Shown piece after piece: positions 8,646-18,248 of a stretch of DNA of 58,711 nt. Every line of letters begins with the position of its first letter. Position 1 is the first letter of the stretch. Made by a program: the position numbers and the translations under genes. The notes under the pieces are model-generated. The model ran no database searches. It saw only the letters and a program-made list of their open reading frames with translations, and was not told the DNA's origin. Origin of the DNA: JBBQUP01 sp038212305 (GTDB taxonomy: Bacteria > Bacteroidota > Bacteroidia > Bacteroidales > Marinilabiliaceae); contig JBBQUP010000007.1 in the NCBI GenBank assembly GCA_038212305.1, positions 1 to 58,711 of the forward strand, in the 5' to 3' direction.

Positions 8646-9455
8646 ATGGGAAAAGGACCAAGAAACTATTCTGATTTAACCATTAAAAGGTTATATGCGG
8701 TATCTGATAATAGGTGTGCATTTCCTGGTTGTCCTGTTGTATTTACAAACCCAACTAACATTACTAATTTTTCAAACATTTGCCACATTTAAGACGCTGA
8801 AGAGGGTGGCCGTTTTATTCCAAATATGACGGATAAGCAAAGAGCAAGTTTTGAAAACCTAATTTTATTATGTCCAAATCATCATCTTGAAACTAATGAC
8901 ACTCAGAAATTTACTTTTGATTTATTAAGACAGATGAAACTAAGGCATGAAAGTATAAGCATTAGCAAAGGATTAACAAGGAATCCTTCTATGCTAAAAA
9001 ATACCATAAATGCAATTTCAAATCTATCGTTAGATGATATTTTAGAATCAGAAGAGTTAAATGTTTACAATCCTAAACTAAAGTTGAATTATAACTCTGT
9101 AAAAACAAATTATTCGTTAATCCAAGATTATAAAGTATATCAAGGCAAGATAAATTCATTATATGATGAATTGGAAAGGCAAGGGTCAATTAAAAAAGAA
9201 AAATTACTTAGTAATGTAAATCAAATTTACGCTAAGATTAAAGGGAGTTATGTCTTAGATTCTGAAAATTCATTAGAGATTATTCGCTTAAATTCCGACA
9301 ATATCTTAGATGATGTTTTTGATGAGCTTTACAGACAGCTTGAGAATTCAAATTTTTTTGAAGAAGATATAATCTTAGGTGTTCGATTAATATTGGTTGA
9401 TGCCTTTATTCGATGTAAAATATTAGAAGAACCAATAGGAAATGATAATAAGTAA
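8646..9455 (+). pseudogene. HNH effector of an ABC-3C system, interrupted by an in-frame TAA
   Basis: Reading from ATG 8646, the protein starts MGKGPRNYSDLTIKRLYAVS, then DNRCAFPGCPVVF, a zinc-binding CxxxxC of an HNH nuclease. It reaches ICHI, meets TAA at 8790-8792 (codon 49), and continues in the same frame with DAEEGGRFIPNMTDKQRASF and LILLCPNHHLE, the rest of the HNH core. Related effectors have a Glu or similar residue after ICHI, so GAA to TAA would explain the stop. Without it the protein would be 269 residues; the C-terminal ~120 match the ABC-3C C-terminal domain (DDVFDELYRQL...GVRLILVDAFIRCKILE). The ATG at 8826 would give only the latter part. It overlaps MC6 by 14 nt. Either the effector is inactivated, or there is suppression or a sequencing error. 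Confidence 0.75.
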
Positions 9456-9675
9456 AGATATAAATCCAGAAAGAGACTTCTATTATTTAGGAGCTAAAAC
9501 AATTGAGATTTTATCTTCTACAGAGGATAAGAAAATGGATTTTTTCTCCGTTTTTGGCGCTTTAAAGTCATCTGAAGATATTTCACTTAATTTGTTTACA
9601 CTTACTTTAGACTGGCTTTTTATTATTGGAGCAATTGATAAAACTCACAAAGGATACATAGTAAAATGTTTTTAA
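9442..9675 (+). CDS. ABC-three component system middle component 6 (MC6)
   Basis: A 77-residue protein starting MIISKDINPERDFYYLGAKT. The (K)xINPERxxxYLGAxIIxIL beginning and the end LFTLTLDWLFIIGAIDKTHKG are the signature of the small middle component that links effector and ATPase in ABC-3C conflict systems. The fold is a winged-helix-like adaptor. Overlaps with both neighbours (14 nt upstream, 10 nt downstream) mean the three proteins are made together and in fixed ratio. It is intact. Confidence 0.82.
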   Translation: MIISKDINPERDFYYLGAKTIEILSSTEDKKMDFFSVFGALKSSEDISLNLFTLTLDWLFIIGAIDKTHKGYIVKCF

Positions 9676-11363
9676 AAAGTCTTACGATATATAATGATAC
9701 TGAGTTAATAAGGGAGATTCTTTTTCACAAAGGGATTAATCTTATTGTTGACGAAACTAAATCAAAGGACAAAACTGAGTCTGGAAATAGTGTTGGGAAA
9801 ACCACTGTGTTAAGACTTATTGATTTTTGCTTAGATGGAAATGTAAGTAATATTTATATTGACCCAGAATTTAAAAATACAAACAAGAAAATAGAGTCGT
9901 TCTTAAAAGAAAATAATATTCTTATCACACTTGTATTAATTGAAGATTTAGAGGATAAAAATTCTAAAACAATAACAATACAACGTAATTTCCTATCTTA
10001 TAAAAATAAGATACAGAAGATTAATAGTGAAACATTAAGTAATGATGATTTTTCTAGCACATTAAAAGAATTGATTTTTGACTCAACTGAAAAACAACCA
10101 ACTTTAAAGCAACTCAAATCAAAGAACATTAGAGATGAAAAGAATAAGTTAACACAAACCATTAGGGTACTTCCTCAAAATGTTACAACTGATGCAATTT
10201 ATGAATCATTACATCTTTTTTGGTTCGGAATTGATATTGACACCTCTAAAGATAAATTAGTAAGAGAAAAAAATATCGAAGAAAAATTGCAAATTCGTCT
10301 TAGAAAAGAAAGTAATTTATCTCAAATAAATCAATCATTAATTATTATTATTAACAAAAAAATTGAAGTTCTGAATAAGAAAAAGGAACTTTTTAATGTG
10401 AATGAAAAATATGAGGAGGAACTTCAAAGTTTAAATAATATTAAATCAAACATTAACAGAGTTTCAACCAACCTCTCTCGTCAAGAATTAAGAAAGGAAT
10501 TAATTCTTGAGAGCAAGGTTGATTTTGAGAAAGATGTTACCAATATTAATATCGACCAAATAAAAAGAATGTATGAAAAAGCTAAATCATTCATTCCGAA
10601 TATCCAAATAACTTTTGAAGAGACAGTATCATTTCATAATGAAATGATACAACAGAAAGTTGCTTATGTCACAGAGGAATTACCAATTCTCGAACATGAA
10701 ATTAACCAACTTAAGAGGTCTCTAAATATTTTATTAATTCAAGAAAAATCTATTTCTGAATCTTTAAATAAATCAGGAGCAATTGAAGATTTGCAACTCA
10801 TTATCAACGACCTTAATTCATATTATGAAAAGAAAGGCAATTTTGAAGAGCAGAAAAGACTTTGGGAAAAGTCAAATGATAATTTGAAACAATTAAATGA
10901 CAAATTGGATAAAATAAATTTGAATATATTATCGAAAGATGAATTAATTCAACAAAGAATAGTTGAATTTAATTCGTATTTTTCTGACATATCAAGTCGT
11001 TTAGATGGGGTTCATTCTTTGCTGAGCGCAGACAATGATGGCGGCATATACAAATTTAAAATAGATAATATTGAGGGGAATCCTGGAACAGGCAGTAAAA
11101 AAAGTCAAATGGCTTCTTTTGATTTGGCTTATATTAAATTTGCTGACTCTCTTAATATTCCATGTCTTCATTTTATATTGCAAGACCAAATAGAAAATGT
11201 TCATTCAAATCAAATCTCAAATTTATTGACTGAGATAGTTGATGAAGTAAATTGTCAATATGTACTTCCTGTTCTTAGGGATAAATTACCAAGCAATATT
11301 GATATTACACCTTTTGAAATATTGTCCTTATCACAGTCAGATAAGATATTTAGTGTAGAATAA
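9666..11363 (+). CDS. ABC-3C system ATPase, DUF2326 domain (SMC-like)
   Basis: A 565-residue SMC/RecN-like ATPase. Walker A is ESGNSVGKTTVLRLIDFCL near residue 40, in the NSVGKT form typical of DUF2326 proteins. Long coiled coils occupy about 190-450, rich in Glu, Lys and Asn. The C-terminal DUF2326 part holds the signature GSKKSQMASFDLAY near 480 and a Walker B-like strand CLHFILQDQIENVH near 505. Here D is followed by Q, so hydrolysis may be slow. In ABC-3C systems this ATPase senses a nucleic-acid state and releases the effector. Composition is more AT-rich than the flanking core genes, as expected for acquired DNA. Confidence 0.85.
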   Translation: MFLKSLTIYNDTELIREILFHKGINLIVDETKSKDKTESGNSVGKTTVLRLIDFCLDGNVSNIYIDPEFKNTNKKIESFLKENNILITLVLIEDLEDKNSKTITIQRNFLSYKNKIQKINSETLSNDDFSSTLKELIFDSTEKQPTLKQLKSKNIRDEKNKLTQTIRVLPQNVTTDAIYESLHLFWFGIDIDTSKDKLVREKNIEEKLQIRLRKESNLSQINQSLIIIINKKIEVLNKKKELFNVNEKYEEELQSLNNIKSNINRVSTNLSRQELRKELILESKVDFEKDVTNINIDQIKRMYEKAKSFIPNIQITFEETVSFHNEMIQQKVAYVTEELPILEHEINQLKRSLNILLIQEKSISESLNKSGAIEDLQLIINDLNSYYEKKGNFEEQKRLWEKSNDNLKQLNDKLDKINLNILSKDELIQQRIVEFNSYFSDISSRLDGVHSLLSADNDGGIYKFKIDNIEGNPGTGSKKSQMASFDLAYIKFADSLNIPCLHFILQDQIENVHSNQISNLLTEIVDEVNCQYVLPVLRDKLPSNIDITPFEILSLSQSDKIFSVE

Positions 11364-11768
11364 GCACTAACGATAATACTTAAATTAATCAGCCTTTGCG
11401 TCTAAGGTTTTTCAAGCATTAAGCCTTTGTGAAATTAAGCAACACACTCACCTAATGATCCCTCTCTGTTTATTTTACTTAATATGCTATATGGAAATAT
11501 TTGCCTATCCCAAATCCATTGCCTTTTGAAATAATTACTTGATCATGAGTTTAATGCTCAATTAGTTATATAACTCCACCTAATTTCACCTCCCTATTCA
11601 AGTAAATAAATGAGAAAAAAGAAGATCGTAAAGAGATTAAAAGAATATTTTGGAAAATAAAAAGATGAAGGATTCCCATCAAGACCGCGAAGTGGAGTAC
11701 TTTCTTCTTCCTGTTTTGAAAAAAAAATTAATTATTGCCACTTAATCCTTAAAAGTTGCATTTATTAC
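11364..11768. other. Gene-poor junction downstream of the ABC-3C operon
   Basis: No gene recognised in 405 nt. A 16-codon Lys/Arg-rich ORF lies at 11610-11660 (MRKKKIVKRLKEYFGK), too short to judge. The right part is open in frame with the beta-barrel fragment that follows, showing that this fragment lost its beginning here. The stretch may contain the right boundary of the accessory insertion. Confidence 0.35.
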
Positions 11769-12146
11769 TTGAATTTAGGTTTTAATATACCCATTTCAGG
11801 AGGCTTAAAGTATAATTTCAAGATGAATCAGAATGTTGATTGGTATGTTGATGGAGGAGTAACTCTTAATTATTTTATTATGTCTGATATAGTTATTAAA
11901 ACTGAGTCTTTTCATAGACCTGTTGAATTTCGGTCATCGTTTACATCAACCAATGAGTTTGGATATAAGCTGGGTGGTGTAATAATGCTAAATAAGAAAG
12001 TCTACTTCGAAGTTAATTACTTAGGTTTAGGAAAACCTAACATAAAACAAACGGTTAGTTCAAGTAATGGTGATTCTGAACGTTTTGAGGGAAAACAAAT
12101 GGTTAGTATGATAATCTTTACTTTAGGCCGTAATTTCAGACTTTAA
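11769..12146 (+). pseudogene. C-terminal fragment of an outer-membrane beta-barrel protein
   Basis: About 125 residues of alternating polar/hydrophobic strands: NLGFNIPISGGLKYNFKM, VDWYVDGGVTLNYF, GYKLGGVIMLNKKVYFEVNY and a final MIIFTLGRNFRL that ends like a barrel's last strand. There is no signal peptide; the frame is open upstream for at least 50 nt with no ATG, and the only start is a TTG inside a strand. A typical Bacteroidota small barrel (DUF or OmpW/PorT-like) would be about 200 residues, so the N-terminal half is missing. I read it as a remnant. Confidence 0.55.
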
Positions 12147-12154
12147 TGTGTTCT

Positions 12155-12189
12155 TAGGTTCGGCTTAGGTTATACCTGAGTCGAACCTA
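12155..12189. repeat. 16-bp imperfect inverted repeat
   Basis: TAGGTTCGGCTTAGGT (12155-12170) pairs with ACCTGAGTCGAACCTA (12174-12189) at 14 of 16 positions around a TAT loop. It follows the barrel remnant by 9 nt. The weak T-rich flank makes it a doubtful terminator; it could also be an old element end. Confidence 0.5.
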
Positions 12190-12346
12190 TCTAAATAGGC
12201 TTTGCCTCAATTAGCGCAACGCAGACAATAGCCTGATATAATATCACGACGCAGGCAGTAGCCTCCGCCTAACTGAGATAGTAAAACTTCAAAGCAACCT
12301 AAATCGATTAAAATCATCTATAAATAACACCCAAAATTTTTTTTTT

Positions 12347-12844
12347 GTGAATCGATTAAAACTACTCATTTCTCTTGCTGTTATTAGATTGTTATTTGGT
12401 CGATGCAGTAAGTCAGAACCGGATGTTACGCTCAACGATTTTTGCGCCGTTGCACCTGAAGGTTGGCAATGCGAAATTATTCGAACCGACTTTAATCAAA
12501 ATGAAATTCCACAAGCGGTAGATGATCCAGAGGCAATTATAAAGTACACCAACGTTAACGATCAATGCGCTTATACTATTGACGATACTAATTTTTCACC
12601 TTCGTTTATACTCGATGTTTACCCAATAAGCAAAAAAACAGAGCTGCTTGCTATTATTCGGTCTCAACGAATGTATTCGTCGTGTATTCCTATTTATTAT
12701 GGCGAAACGCCCAATTATTTTATTATTTCATCGCCTTGTTTTATTTATGGAGTGCCTTGTGGTATTGTTACACAGTTGTTTATCAATTATTTACAATATG
12801 CAATTAAAAGCTTAATTACAGTAAATGATGATGGGGTTGATTAA
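12347..12844 (+). CDS. Small exported hypothetical protein, possible lipoprotein
   Basis: A 165-residue protein of no family that I recognise. A hydrophobic N-terminus (LKLLISLAVIRLLFGRCSKSE) ends in a Cys at residue 20. The box LFGRC departs from the usual lipobox because Arg sits directly before Cys, so lipidation is uncertain. The mature part has six further Cys, as in FCAVAPEGWQC and SSCIPIYYG...SSPCFIYGVPC, suggesting disulfides and an extracytoplasmic location. The start is GTG at 12347, directly after a run of ten T; no ATG is available upstream in frame. Confidence 0.5.
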   Translation: MNRLKLLISLAVIRLLFGRCSKSEPDVTLNDFCAVAPEGWQCEIIRTDFNQNEIPQAVDDPEAIIKYTNVNDQCAYTIDDTNFSPSFILDVYPISKKTELLAIIRSQRMYSSCIPIYYGETPNYFIISSPCFIYGVPCGIVTQLFINYLQYAIKSLITVNDDGVD

Positions 12845-12860
12845 TATAAACTCAATGATT

Positions 12861-12894
12861 AAAAAAAAATACCACACAATAAAATCGTGCGGTA
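12861..12894 (-). terminator. Distal intrinsic terminator of the T9SS cargo gene
   Basis: TACCACACAA (12870-12879) faces TCGTGCGGTA (12885-12894). On the minus-strand RNA all positions pair, two as G-U, whereas the plus-strand RNA would have two A-C mismatches. The minus-strand stem is followed by a run of nine U (12861-12869), so the signal is polar and belongs to leftward transcription. Confidence 0.6.
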
Positions 12895-12923
12895 ACATTA
12901 CGAAAATCATTGGATTTTCAGTC

Positions 12924-12950
12924 AAAAAAAAAAGTCCCATAATTGAGACT
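12924..12950 (-). terminator. Proximal intrinsic terminator of the T9SS cargo gene
   Basis: On the minus strand AGTCTC pairs with GGGACT (one G-U) around an AATTAT loop, then ten U follow. It lies 24 nt after the stop of the 1510-residue gene. With the signal at 12861-12894 it forms a tandem terminator. Confidence 0.65.
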
Positions 12951-12973
12951 CCTTTTTTAATTGGGCAATTAAA

Positions 12974-15900
12974 CTAGTTATTATTAACAAAAACTTTATA
13001 GTTTTCGAGTTGTTGTTGGCTCTTAATTTCTAAGATATATACACCCGATTTTTCAATCGCAATGGTGTTAAAACCAGAGTTCGATAAGAGGGTTTTGGTT
13101 GTTACTAACTTACCTGATAAGTCAAATACCGATACAACTGCATTTTCGCTGGCTACATATTTAACAACGATAGCATTATTAACACCATAAACAGTATTCG
13201 ATTTAGTACCGCGTGCGGCATTTATTCCTGTCGCAACTGGATTCACAATTTTAATTGTAAAGCGCGAGGTGGCATTTACCGCTTCGGAATCAAAACTATA
13301 TGCATCGCCTTTGGCTAAATCAACGGTTTGGTTTAACTCATTATCAATCAACTGAACAGCAAATGGAGTTGTTCCCGTTTGAATGTCCGATAACTGAATC
13401 GAGTATCTGCCAGCTTTTGATGTGCGATATCCTAAATCAATGGTCATGTTTTCCATTGGCTCGGTTAAACCATTTATCGCAACCTGTTTATTGTCGGTTA
13501 TACTGTAAAGCTCTATCGCATCGGCATTAGATCCAAATCGTTTCTCCGAATCATATCCATCGAACGAATTAGTTGCTAATGGTGAAAAGGCAATAAGTGT
13601 TTCATCTTTAATGGCGTTGCTAATAGCTGTTAATCGAATTAAAGTTCCTTCGGCAGCCGCAGCTTTCAAATAGGTTTGTGTGTTGTGAACCAATGCTTGA
13701 TTATCAACAGTTAACCATCCCGCACCATTTGCTTTCACCCAAAAGGCGTGCATCGATGGTATTTGCGAAGGATTAACGCCCACGTTAACACCTGCATGAG
13801 TTAAACCATTGTAGGTTCCATACAATCCATTATCTCGAAGAATCCAAAATCCATCAGCCACATTGTTCTTTTGGTTTGATGCAACCATATCCCAGTCGAT
13901 TGATGCTGCAAATGGGTTGCCAACTAAATTCCAACCATATCCATTAGCACTATTCGAAACGGCAATGGATTGAGTACCGTTGTTTAGCTCTCCACTGAAA
14001 GATAAATCTTGAACGTTGCGAACCAAAAATCCTAACATCGAATTTTGAGATGTCACATTGTCGAATGGTACATACTGACCAGTTGCATTATTATAAGTAA
14101 ACGCATTTCCGGTTGCATTGGCAGGTAATAAGCCATTGGTTACTGGAATTGAAACAAATTGCCATAAGTTAGTTTGAGCAATTGGGTATGAGATATGCAC
14201 ATTTTGCGGATCAACCGAAAGCGTGCCTTTATTAATAAACGAACCCGAACCGAGGCTCGATGATTTTATAACCAGCTCTTTTTGAACAGTTAATATTCCA
14301 GCACTCTGCACTGTAACCGATGCAAGCGGATTAATGGTTAACGATGGCGTTGTAACTGTTGAGTTAATTAATAAAGTGGGGGTGGTGCTTGGAACAATAA
14401 TTCCTGCTCCGGCAACGTAAGCAGCTTGCCAGTTGGCTGGATCAGTCAAGTTCGAAACGACACCTAAGCCAGTCCAAGTGTTGTATTTGGCCGTTGCAAA
14501 GGTTAAGGTTGATGCAACTAATTGTTCATTTCCATCCACATCTTCAACTGGTTGAATAGTTATGGTATAACCTAAATTAGGTGTTAACGAAGATGATGGA
14601 GTTATTTTTAACGATTTACCTGTTTCATCAGCTACAACTTGAATAGATTGAGTGGTAGAAGAAATAGTCTCTTTTAAAGTAACCATTAGTTGCCATTCAC
14701 CGCCAGTTAGTTCGTGTCCATCGAGTGCTTTAACAGGCTCATCGAAATAAATAAAAACTGGTTCGTTAATCAATGGCGAATAATCAGCTGGTGCAGGATA
14801 AATAAATGCAACTGGAGGTAAAGCATCAACGGTAGTAAAATAAAAATCCTTTGCTTCAACCACTAATCCATCCGCATCTTGCAACGAGCTGATATGAATT
14901 TGGTAACGACGTTTTTGTTGCAATCCATTTATTGGGGTTATTGAAACTGTGCGCGTAACGTTGTTATAAGTAGCAGTAAATGGTTGTGGCGTTGATATGG
15001 CTGCAGGAGGATTTCCATTACCTGTTGATGCCGGCTGAAACGCTTCTTCAAAAGTTAACAGCGATTCGATGTTGGCATTGGTCACAGCAACTCCTGATGG
15101 AACGACAAAAGCATTTTTGCTAAATATGAGTGAGATAGCTTGATTAACGGCAACATTTACTGCTTGACTTGCAGGTGTTGAGGTAATTGCCATTGGGAAA
15201 ATAACCTGTTCGGGTGTGCTAAAGCTTAGTACGGTTGCAGATACCAACTCAATGGCATTGTTGGCCAAATCGGAGGTTGCAACATAAACAGTATAGTTAG
15301 TTAATGGCGTTAGTGATAATATGGTTGCAGTTGCTTCCGTATTAGCAGTTAAATCCATCGTGCCATAAGCTAAAGCAGGTAATCCGCTTGCGTTTAAACC
15401 ACTGTTCACATTTGCAATAGATGGTGCAGTTGCATTGGCCAATAAAATAACATAGTGCGAAACACCTGCCTCGGTAATCTGAATTTTTAAATCAGCTACC
15501 TGACCGTTTGTTGAGCTAACCATTGGGTAGTTTGGCGCATAAGTTGGCGCAATTTTATCGGGTACTGCAAAAGTAATTTCTGCAATAGGTGTGGAAAGTA
15601 AATCTTGATTTTCAAACACCATAAAAACATGATAAACCGTTGCCGACTGCAAACCTAAGGTATTTACTTGCCATGTAGTAAACTGAGGGCCGATTGGCCC
15701 CCCTGTACCAGCAAGGGGTGTACTTATTCCCGAAGCATTTAAGCCACTTTTTATTTGTGCTACAGTTGGTGTAGTTGATAAAGTGGTAATGATGTATGCG
15801 TAATTACCCGACTGAGTTGTCTGTAATTGAAGGTCGATAGATGTTTTGGTAATGTTAGTAACTGCAGGATAGGTTGCCACCCAAGCAGGTGCTACCATTA

Positions 15901-17506
15901 AAGTAGTGAATGTCCAGTCGGCAGTTGTTGATAAACCAGCAAATGGTACCGCTGTAGCAGAAGCTATAGGGTTATTGACGAATTGCACGTAATATCCAAC
16001 ACCCGCTTGTAATGCGGTATGAGCAATGGTTAACGTTTGACTGCTGATTGTTATGCCTGCTTGTGCAACTCCACTAGTAATTGATAGGGTTTCAACCACC
16101 GATTGATCGCTGGTTTTACCAATTATCACTTGTGCATTACCCGTTGTGAACTGAACTGGTTGATTAAAAGCTACGGTTATTGCTTGAGTAGTTGATATTT
16201 TTGTGCTCAAATGAGCAGGTGTTAATGCGCTTACCTGAGGCGCTTGAACCGCAGCGGTGTAAATATATGCTTGTCCTTCGTTGGTTCCTTGATCGATTGA
16301 TGGCACTGAGCGATTAATATCCCAACGTGGTGCACCAACTAATACGTTATCACCCGATACACTAACAAACCAACCGGCCTGATCGGCCAATGCTCTGTCG
16401 GCAGCAATCAGTTCCTGATCTAAGCTCCAAGTTGTATTGTTACGCGAATAAACATAAGCACTTCCAGTATCGTTGTAATCTTTATTTGAGTGATACGCGC
16501 CTACAACAGCTCTGTTTTGGGTAATACCTACCGACCAGCCATAGTTATCGGCTGATACGCCATTGGCTGCTGATAGTTTTTGTTGCATTTGCCAAGCACC
16601 ACCTTCGTAATGATAAACATAGGCTGATCCACTGGAAGTACCGTGGTCGTTGTCTTCAAAAGCTCCCACGATAGCATAATCACCATTTAAGTTAACGGCA
16701 CATCCAAAGTTATCGCCATCCTGAGTATCGGCAGGTGTTAATTTTGCTGTTTGAACCCATGTACTTCCTTGTAACGAAAAGATAAAGGCCGATCCAGGGA
16801 TTAAATCGGTGTTGTTATAACGGTCTTCGGTTGTTCCAATAATCGCTTTGTCGTTATACATGCTAACAGCCCATCCGAATTTCATTTCATTAATAGGTAC
16901 ATTAGGAATCAGTTTTTGTTCCTCGCCCCAGCTTGTACCGTTAAAATGGTAAATGTAAGCTGCGCCACCATTCGAATAGGCGGTTCCGTTAACGGTGTAG
17001 TCCGATCCGTAGCAACCAACAATAGCATAATCGCCCCACATACCAACGGTTACGCCAAAACGATCCATGCGTCCGCGGTCGCTGGCAAGCAATTTAGCTT
17101 GCTGAGTCCAAACGCCATTATTATTAACAAATATGTAAGCCGATCCATTGTAGGTTTCAGGATCGTTACTGTAGGTACATCCTACAATTGCACGATTGTC
17201 GTTAATGTAAACCGATCGTCCAAAGTGATCTTTGGCTTCTGAATCCGCTGACATTAATTTGGCTTGAAAAACCCATTGTCCATTTTCGAAATGATAAACA
17301 AAGGCTGCCCCACCATCAGTTATACCATTGTGATCATCCAGTAACGCACCCACAATAGCATAATCGCCATTGATGCATACGGCTCGTCCAAATTCGCTAT
17401 TTTGGGTTATGTTTGAGGCTTCGAGTTGTTTAGCCAAATTGAATGTTTGAGCATTTGTTAATGCAACAAAACAAATGGTAAATAAGAGAGATAAATATGT
17501 TTTCAT
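12974..17506 (-). CDS. Large secreted multidomain protein with T9SS type A sorting domain
   Basis: A 1510-residue cell-surface or secreted protein. A signal peptide (MKTYLSLLFTICFVALTNAQ) is followed at about 25-430 by seven FG-GAP-type repeats, each with an FGxxVxxxGDYAIVGA-like core, enough for a seven-bladed integrin-type propeller. Next come SbsA-type Ig-like modules (about 435-545, 770-885, 890-1000), with fibronectin-like modules between them (about 550-765). A beta-rich region precedes a C-terminal T9SS type A domain in the last ~75 residues (VVSVFDLSGKLVTTKTL ... SGVYILEIKSQQQLENYKVF). It is exported by Sec, then by T9SS, and probably mediates adhesion or binding. It is monocistronic, with tandem terminators downstream. 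The exact ligand cannot be read from sequence. Confidence 0.85.
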   Translation of the reverse strand: MKTYLSLLFTICFVALTNAQTFNLAKQLEASNITQNSEFGRAVCINGDYAIVGALLDDHNGITDGGAAFVYHFENGQWVFQAKLMSADSEAKDHFGRSVYINDNRAIVGCTYSNDPETYNGSAYIFVNNNGVWTQQAKLLASDRGRMDRFGVTVGMWGDYAIVGCYGSDYTVNGTAYSNGGAAYIYHFNGTSWGEEQKLIPNVPINEMKFGWAVSMYNDKAIIGTTEDRYNNTDLIPGSAFIFSLQGSTWVQTAKLTPADTQDGDNFGCAVNLNGDYAIVGAFEDNDHGTSSGSAYVYHYEGGAWQMQQKLSAANGVSADNYGWSVGITQNRAVVGAYHSNKDYNDTGSAYVYSRNNTTWSLDQELIAADRALADQAGWFVSVSGDNVLVGAPRWDINRSVPSIDQGTNEGQAYIYTAAVQAPQVSALTPAHLSTKISTTQAITVAFNQPVQFTTGNAQVIIGKTSDQSVVETLSITSGVAQAGITISSQTLTIAHTALQAGVGYYVQFVNNPIASATAVPFAGLSTTADWTFTTLMVAPAWVATYPAVTNITKTSIDLQLQTTQSGNYAYIITTLSTTPTVAQIKSGLNASGISTPLAGTGGPIGPQFTTWQVNTLGLQSATVYHVFMVFENQDLLSTPIAEITFAVPDKIAPTYAPNYPMVSSTNGQVADLKIQITEAGVSHYVILLANATAPSIANVNSGLNASGLPALAYGTMDLTANTEATATILSLTPLTNYTVYVATSDLANNAIELVSATVLSFSTPEQVIFPMAITSTPASQAVNVAVNQAISLIFSKNAFVVPSGVAVTNANIESLLTFEEAFQPASTGNGNPPAAISTPQPFTATYNNVTRTVSITPINGLQQKRRYQIHISSLQDADGLVVEAKDFYFTTVDALPPVAFIYPAPADYSPLINEPVFIYFDEPVKALDGHELTGGEWQLMVTLKETISSTTQSIQVVADETGKSLKITPSSSLTPNLGYTITIQPVEDVDGNEQLVASTLTFATAKYNTWTGLGVVSNLTDPANWQAAYVAGAGIIVPSTTPTLLINSTVTTPSLTINPLASVTVQSAGILTVQKELVIKSSSLGSGSFINKGTLSVDPQNVHISYPIAQTNLWQFVSIPVTNGLLPANATGNAFTYNNATGQYVPFDNVTSQNSMLGFLVRNVQDLSFSGELNNGTQSIAVSNSANGYGWNLVGNPFAASIDWDMVASNQKNNVADGFWILRDNGLYGTYNGLTHAGVNVGVNPSQIPSMHAFWVKANGAGWLTVDNQALVHNTQTYLKAAAAEGTLIRLTAISNAIKDETLIAFSPLATNSFDGYDSEKRFGSNADAIELYSITDNKQVAINGLTEPMENMTIDLGYRTSKAGRYSIQLSDIQTGTTPFAVQLIDNELNQTVDLAKGDAYSFDSEAVNATSRFTIKIVNPVATGINAARGTKSNTVYGVNNAIVVKYVASENAVVSVFDLSGKLVTTKTLLSNSGFNTIAIEKSGVYILEIKSQQQLENYKVFVNNN

Positions 17507-17685
17507 AAATAAATGTTTTTCTACTCTATTAAATTATAAGCACTTTGCAATCTTTTAAAATCTTTTTAGGCGTTTTTTAATTGATGCATTAAAAGTACAG
17601 CCTAATATAAAAAGATCCGGACATTTTTTTATGAATAGCTTTAATTTTTAGGTTAACGAGTAGATGCAAACGATAAAACAGCAAC

Positions 17686-17717
17686 TAAAAAAGAGACACT
17701 CCTGCGAATGTCTCTTT
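17686..17717 (-). terminator. Terminator of the sigma/anti-sigma/Spy-like operon
   Basis: A perfect 9-bp stem (AAAGAGACA at 17690-17698 with TGTCTCTTT at 17709-17717) with a 10-nt loop. On the minus strand it continues into TTTTTTAG. It lies 26 nt past the stop of the last gene of the operon. Confidence 0.7.
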
Positions 17718-17742
17718 ACTTAAATCATACAATATTAATGTG

Positions 17743-18237
17743 CTATTTCATTGGGCAATCTCCTTTAGGACCTTGACCTTGACCAAAGCCATGTTTCATT
17801 CCATGACCTTTCATTGCACCTTTTCCCATTGGATGTTGATCGAACCAAATTTTTTGTTCGTCAGTTAGCAATTGTCGAACCTCATTGCGATGTTGTACAC
17901 CTAATTTCATGAGTTGGTTTTGCAACTTCGTCATTTCATCAATATTAACATTAATCGCTTTCATATCGGCATTGTCGGTGGTCGACAAGCTTTTTTGCGT
18001 CGCTTTTAACTCACCCATTTTATTCTTGATGGGTTGTACTTCTTTAAGATGTGCAGTCCGCAATGCAGCAATTTTAGTTTTTTGCTCATCGGTTACATTT
18101 GGAATAGGGCACTCCATTTTATTATACGAAGGACATCCTTCTGTATTACCTTGCATTCGATTTCCTTTGCCGGGTTGTGCAACAACTGCCATTGAGGCTA
18201 TTAATGCAAATGCTGTTAAAAAATTTCTTGTTTTCAT
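17743..18237 (-). CDS. Spy/CpxP-like periplasmic protein
   Basis: A 164-residue protein with a signal peptide (TRNFLTAFALIASMAVVAQ) and a helical, LTxxQ-type core: VTDEQKTKIAALRTAHLKEV and RQLLTDEQKIWFDQHP each carry the motif found in Spy and CpxP chaperones. The C-terminal tail is rich in Gly, His, Met and Lys with a Cys near the end (GMKHGFGQGQ ... DCPMK), suggesting metal binding. It is the last gene of the sigma-factor operon, 11 nt after the membrane sensor-like gene. It probably protects or monitors envelope proteins under the stress that the sigma factor answers. Confidence 0.75.
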   Translation of the reverse strand: MKTRNFLTAFALIASMAVVAQPGKGNRMQGNTEGCPSYNKMECPIPNVTDEQKTKIAALRTAHLKEVQPIKNKMGELKATQKSLSTTDNADMKAINVNIDEMTKLQNQLMKLGVQHRNEVRQLLTDEQKIWFDQHPMGKGAMKGHGMKHGFGQGQGPKGDCPMK

Positions 18238-18248
18238 CTTCGTTTTTT

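Noticed and set aside
11610..11660. A 16-codon basic ORF
   Set aside because: Too short, AT-rich and without context; it could be chance.
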